NCBI GenBank assembly: GCA_947462515.1
Contig: CANHPJ010000063.1
Location: forward strand, 1 to 7,924
From: Bacteroidota bacterium
GTDB lineage: Bacteria > Bacteroidota > Bacteroidia > JACCXN01
Reading direction: 5' to 3'
Length of the DNA stretch: 7,924 bases
Positions 1-6,200 of this stretch are shown piece by piece. Positions within the stretch are counted from its first letter, which is position 1, and each line of letters starts with the position of its first letter. Below the pieces are notes generated by a model. It was not told where the DNA came from, made no database searches, and saw only the letters and a list, made by a program, of their open reading frames with translations. Both the position numbers and the translations under genes were made by a program.

Positions 1-200
1 GCGTCTTTAAAACCATTTTTCTGTATGTTTTCCTTCTGAGTTAATGCTCCTTTAAAATCGCTGAAACTTCCAAGATAAAAAACATTAATTCCTTGTTCAT
101 TTTTAAATGATTTATAATTTCCTATTTTATCAAATTGTGGTTTAATGCCTGCAGGTATTTGGTCACGATAAGCACCAATTTGAACTATATAACTCACACC
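1..200 (-). other. SPOR-like module 3, residues about 2541-2606, cut by window edge
   Basis: Begins GVSYIVQIGAYRDQIP (Q2547, 139 residues after the matching Gln of module 2) and reaches NGFKDA, the start of the final conserved strand, at the window edge. The central motif is VFYLGSF rather than R-[FY]-T-x-G, so this copy is more diverged and closer to a generic SPOR domain. At least the last strand and any further modules lie outside the window. Confidence 0.8.
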
Positions 201-3200
201 TTTATCCTCCAAAATATTTTTTGAAGTATTCATTTGATTAGGAATCTGCTTATTTTCTATTTTCTTAACCTTTTCAGGTACTGCCTTGTTAATAAGAGTG
301 TCCTTATTTGAAATCTCATTTAATTTATTCTCTTTTAATGGTATCAGATTCTTCATTGGACTTTTTTCGACTTCAACAGCCTCCTTATTGGTAATTAATT
401 TTCCATCGAGGTATGCTCTAACAAAAGCGTCTTTAATACCTAAATCCTGTATTTTATTTTTTGCAAGCTGAGCCTCTGCAAAGGAATTATGTATGCCCGA
501 TGTATATCTCATTAAATTGCCTGGAATTTTCTCCACATATAAAGGCTGTATGTTTAATAATTTTTCTTTGCCGGCAGGTTTGGCATAAACACCAAGTTGA
601 ACTGTAAACAATAAGCCAGCTTTTGAAGGTAATTCCTCATATTTAGCTGGCATAGCATTTTTATTCTCAAGCTCTTTAGGTGCTATATCCCTTGTATTTA
701 GAGTTTTAGCTGTATTAGCAACCGCAATTGTTTGTTTAGGTTCAACACTTGTTTTAGTTTCCTGAGCAATAGCACCTGTACTTACTACTGCAGCAATAAC
801 TGCAGATCCCATCATAGTCTTTGCCTGAGCAATAGTTATGCGTTTACCATTGTAAAAGGCAACAACAAATGCATCTTTATATCCATTTCCTTGGATTACC
901 TCTTTGGCAAAAAGGGCAGTCTCAAGCGCCTTAAACATACCAGCAGTAAATCGTTTAAATCCCATTTTTGTTTTTTCTGCCATCAAAGGTGCAAAACTTT
1001 TAAATAAATCTTGAGGAATTTCATTTTTAAAAGCTCCAATTTGAACTTTAAATACCAAACCCTCAGGCATTGGTGGATCCACAGGAATAGGATTATTATT
1101 GCTGTAAAAAGATTCAGTTGTAATATCAAAGACTTCTTCATTCAATACTTTTTGGATTTCATATTTCTTTGCATCAGGTTTTACAGGAGCATATACAGGC
1201 ATTGCTTTAACATTATTAGCTGTCGGAGCTGTAGGTAGTGAAACCGCATTATTTTTAGAAACTGCTGGAGTCTTTAATTTAGAATCAACAGCCTCAACTT
1301 TATCTGCCAGAGGATTTTTAGGATTTAAGGTTTCCTTTATGGTATTTGTGGTATTTATGATATTTTCTTCCTTTGGTTTTTCATCCTTGTTTAAAGTATT
1401 AGCAGCTAATGATTTTTCATTAGGCAAAGGATCATTTTTTATTTTATCTCCAATCACTTCCTTAGCGCTCTTATCTATCGTTCCGTTTTGAACATTAGCG
1501 TTTTTTGACTCAAGATTATTTGGAGTGCTATCTGCATTAGATAACTTATCAGCAGCAGATTGAGGCTGATTTTCATTATTGGTGTTAACAGCTGTGATCT
1601 TTGTTGTTGAATTCGATTCTATACCTTTTGCCGCAGAATATAACTTATTGGCCTCTTCTTTCTTGCTTTTGGAAGTAGTTTTTAAGTTTTCGGCCTTTAG
1701 TAAATAATCTTGTTTTTCAGTTTCATTTTTTGATTTTTCTGCAAGAACAATCAAATTATTAACTTGATTATCAATCACTAATGATTCCTTTTCCAAGTCC
1801 TTTCCTTTTTTGAATTCTTCCCTTGCCAATGGATTGGTAAAGTCTTCAAAATTTCCACTTAAGGTGTCTGAAGCAATCCGATCCGATTGATTTTTTTCTG
1901 CAATAGTTTTTTCTTTCGCAAGATCAGAAATTACCTGACTATTTGAGGAAACGCTTTTATTATCTGGAAGTTCAGCAGCAACAGGATTTTGGACTGAAGC
2001 ATTAGATTTCTCAAAAAGAGCTATGGATTCTTTTTGTTTTGACAATGCCAATAATTCGAGAGACTGAGATTTGTCATACAAACTATCTTTGTTTAAATTA
2101 TTATCACCTGACAATGCCAACTGGTTAATTTTTTGAGATTCAGCCATTAAATTTCTCGACTCTATAACAAGATCATTGGCCATTTTCGCCTCATTGTTGT
2201 TTGAAGCATTACTTTTTGATTGTAAATCATTCAGCCTTGTATCATTTGATGAAAATTGAGATATATTGGCTTTTGAATTCAAATTTTTGGCCTCTACCCT
2301 TTTTTCATTCGATTTTTGCTCCTTTTCCTTAATCGATTTTAAAACTATTTCTTTATCTGCTGGTGTTTTTATAGTAGCGAGTGATTTATTAAGATCAGCA
2401 ACTTCCTGATCTAATTTTTTAGATTCTGTTAAGGCATCATCGGCTTTATTTTTCTCAAGACTTGCGTTTTCGCCGTAAATAGTTATTTCTTGTAGATTTT
2501 CAAAAAGTGTAATCGACTCTTTTTGTTTTGACAATGCCAATAATTCAAGAGACTGAGATTTGTCAGACAAACTATCTTTGTTTAAATTATTTTCATTGGA
2601 AATTGCCAACTGGTTAATTTTTTGAGATTCAGCCATTAAATTTCTCGACTCAACAACAAGATCATTGGCCATTTTGAACTTATTGTTGTTTGAAGCATTA
2701 CTTTTTGATTGTAAATCATTTAGCCTTGTATCATTTGATGAAAATTGAGATATATTGGCTTTTGAATTCAAATTTTTGGCCTCTACCCTTTTTTCACTCG
2801 ATTTTTGCTCCTTTTCCTTAATCGATTTTAAAACTATTTCTTTATCTGCAGGTGTTTTTATAGTAGCAAGTGATTTGTTTAGATCAGCAACTTCCTGATC
2901 TAATTTTTTAGATTCTCGCAAGGCATCATCGGCTTTATTTTTCTCAAGACTTGCATTTTCGCCGTAAATAGTTATTTCTTGTAAATTTTCAAAAAGTGTA
3001 ATCGACTCTTTTTGTTTTGACAATGCCAACAATTCAATAGACTGAGACTTTTCAAACAAACTATCTTTATTTAAATTATTTTCATTGGAAATTGCCAACT
3101 GGTTAATTTTTTGAGATTCAGCCATTAAATTCCTTGACTCAAGAAAAAGATCATTTGCAATTTTTGCCTCATTATTATTTAAAGCCTTACTTTTTGATTG

Positions 3201-6200
3201 TAAATCATTTAGCCTTGTGTCATTGGATGAAAATTGAAATATGTTGGCTTTTGAATTTAAATTTCTGGCCTCCACCCTTTTTTCATTCGATTTTTGTTCT
3301 TTTTCCTTGATTGATTTAAGAGCAATTTCTTTATCTTCAGGTGTTTTTATGTTTTCCAAGGATGCATTTATAACTGCAACTTCCTGATCTAATTTTTTAG
3401 ATTCTTGCAAGGCTTTGTCCGCTTTGTCTTTATCAAGTTTTTCGCTGTCAGAATATATTTTAAGCTCATCTAAATTTTTAAAGATGTTTATCGACTCCCT
3501 TTGTTTAGATAAAGCCAAAGATTCTAGGGCATTCGCCTTTTCAAAAAGACTGTCTTTATTAATATTTTTATCATCCGTCAAAGCCAACTGATTGTTTTTT
3601 TGAGCCTCGGCCATTAATTTTTTTGATTCAACTTGTAAATCGTTGGCTATTTTTACTTGACTATTTGTTTCTGGTTTGGTTTTAGCTTGACTGTCATTCA
3701 ATTTGGATTCATTAAATGTGAATTCAGATAAATTTGCTTTGTATATTAAACTGCGAGTTTCAGCTTTGTTTTCCTTTAATTTTTGTTCTTTTTGATTTAT
3801 AGATTTTAAAGCGACTTCTTTTTCTTGTTTAGTTTTCAAATTATTTAACGATGATTTTAAACTAACTAGCTCTTCTTCTATAGACTTGGATTCGTTAATA
3901 ATTTTATCTGCTTTACTTTTTTCTATGCTTGCAACCTCCGAATTATATACTGCATTTAAACCAGGTTCGTTATTTTTATCATTGCTTGCTTTTTGCTTAT
4001 CAAGCTGATTTATATTACTAGACTGATCTGATTTTTTAAGATTATCAATTTCAACTTGGTTTTTTGCAATTGAACTTTGATCTGATTCCGACTTGGAAGA
4101 TGTATCTAATTTGATGTTTTCCTTATTTATTTCGGATTCTGTTTTATTTTCAGGATTATTCTTACCCTCATCATTGATAGATTCAGATTTATTTAAATTT
4201 TTATTCTCGGAATTTAAATTCTCTGCTATTTGAGTCTTATTATCGGAATCATTATTTGTTTTTTCATTCTTTAATTCGTCTTTTTTAGATTCTGTTAAGG
4301 GAGCATCTTTTATATTTTCATTGTTATTTGACTTTATTCCCGTTAAACTATCTCCCTCTGGTCTATTATTATTTTTGGTATTTTTTTCTGAAATATTTAT
4401 CAAACTATCTTGCTTGTTCGTAACTTGATTTGATGAATCAATTAGATTATTATTTGATAATTGGTTATTTAAATCCACTTTATTGGACTTCGAATTATCT
4501 GATTCAGAAACATCATTCTTTACACCCTTATCGTTAAGTTTATCGGCAACAGAGTTTGTAGTGTTAGTATTTTGATCGTTGATATTGGATTCAGACTTTT
4601 CAGGCTTATTTTTCAACCCATCCTGGCTTGCTAAAACTTTAGTAGTATTATCATTTGAAATGTTTTTTGGCTCCTGACCATTTAAATTATTCTTATTAGA
4701 CATTTCATTTTCAGCAACTTGAACATTTTCTTCTAAAGTATTATTTTTAATCTTTTTATCTAAACTGTCTGTATTAATTGACTTTACTAATGGAGTGTTT
4801 GTTGCAGTAGATTTGTCTATGCTATCTTTTGAAGTAGTATTTAGATTTTTATTTTGAGAATTTATTTTTTCGTTCGCAAGTTGCTTATTGACAGACTTAT
4901 CATTTTCATTTATAGAACCATTATCCTTAGGTTTATCTGATAATATTTCAGTATTTGAAGTAGCAACATTTTTGTCTTTATTACTTAAATCTTCAGTTTT
5001 AGAATTTTTGAGTTGGTTATTTGAGATTAAGTTTTCCTCTGGATTTGGGTTATCAAGTCTTGCCTCAATAATTTGTCCCACTCGATCTTCACATTTTAAT
5101 TTCGCCTCTTTTTTTTGATTAATACTCGATTTCAATTCAAGTATTTTTTTTTCTTCATAATTTTTATCAAAGTCATCCAATTCTTCAAGGTTTTGTTCCC
5201 TAAAGGAAACTTCCTTATTTAAGGATTTTTCCCATTGAAAATAAATTTCCTTTTTAGCATCTTCACGTCGTAACTCATCAGATATTAGCTCTGCTTTATC
5301 AAGCTGATCAATAAAAAGTGAGTTGTAATCTTTTATTTCGCCCTTTTCATTTAGAATTTCCGAAAATTCAAGATTTCTGCTTTTTTCATTTTCAGCTTTT
5401 TTAGCTGATAAATTATTATCAACATTTTTAGTTGGATCTTTTAACACATCGTTAGCCTTAGCTATATTCAGAGATGATATTTCTTCTTTTAATTTTGTAA
5501 TATCCGAAGTCTTGCTCACAAGCTCTGTTTTGTCAGATTCTGACGTATTATTAATTTCATCTACAAGCAAGGATGCCACTCCTATTTGAGTTTGCAAAGA
5601 ATTTGCTTCTTGTTCTAATTTATCAGATAAAATCAATTTTTCATCGTATAGCTTTTTGGTAGCATTAAAGTTATTTTCTATTTCAAGAATTTCTTTATTC
5701 AAAGATGCTTTCAAATCAGCGTCTTTAGTTTTGATTAATTCAATCTTTTTCTCGTTAAGTTGATTTTTTAAAGTAGTGGTTTTAGTCTCCAAGTCTTTGG
5801 ATTCCAATTTTTGAGCATCTGCTGCTTTTCGCTTTTCGGCAGTTTTTTCCTTTAATGAGTTAATCGCAAATTCATTTCCAGACTGATTATGAGAAGATTT
5901 AATTAAAATTTCTTTTTGCGCACTTAACTTGTCTAATGCATCAGTTGACGAATTGGACTTAACTGCATTTTCCAGATCATTGGCATATTTAAAGGCCAAA
6001 TCAGACTCATTCTTTTTTAAGTCATAACTTTTTTCTAGGTTCTCAGCAATATTTAATGCTACAACTGCCTCTTTGGAGTATTTATCGGCTTCGGATTGTA
6101 TTTGCAGTGCCTGATTATTTTTTTGAGTTTTCTCTGCAGGATTAGGAATATTTTTTGCCTCTTCCAACAATGAGTTTGAAAGTTTAATTTTTTCCTTTGC

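Noticed and set aside
286..471. Plus-strand open frame of 61 codons
   Set aside because: It lies opposite the clearly coding SPOR region, has no Bacteroidota-type leader, and encodes a Phe/Ser-rich peptide as expected from the complement of Lys/Glu-rich coding sequence.
765..815. Separate downstream gene starting at the internal Met-Met (residues 2336-2337)
   Set aside because: The frame continues from upstream without a stop, module 1 runs directly into it, and no promoter-like element or intergenic gap is visible. I kept it only as a possible fusion relic.
732..1238. Two consecutive plus-strand open frames (732-1007 and 1011-1238)
   Set aside because: Both are antisense to SPOR-like module 1 and its linker. 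Their Cys/Phe/Ser/Arg-rich translations show no domain or signal, and the minus frame explains this DNA fully.
1965..3920. Possible CRISPR array or mobile-element duplication because of the repeats
   Set aside because: The repeats are 489 bp, directly abutting, multiples of three and in frame with the surrounding protein. There are no short repeats with unique spacers, no terminal inverted repeats and no transposase.
4888..5118. Plus-strand open frame of 76 codons
   Set aside because: It is the complement of the Asn/Lys/Asp-rich linker and the end of the helical region. Its Ser/Leu/Phe composition is a shadow effect.
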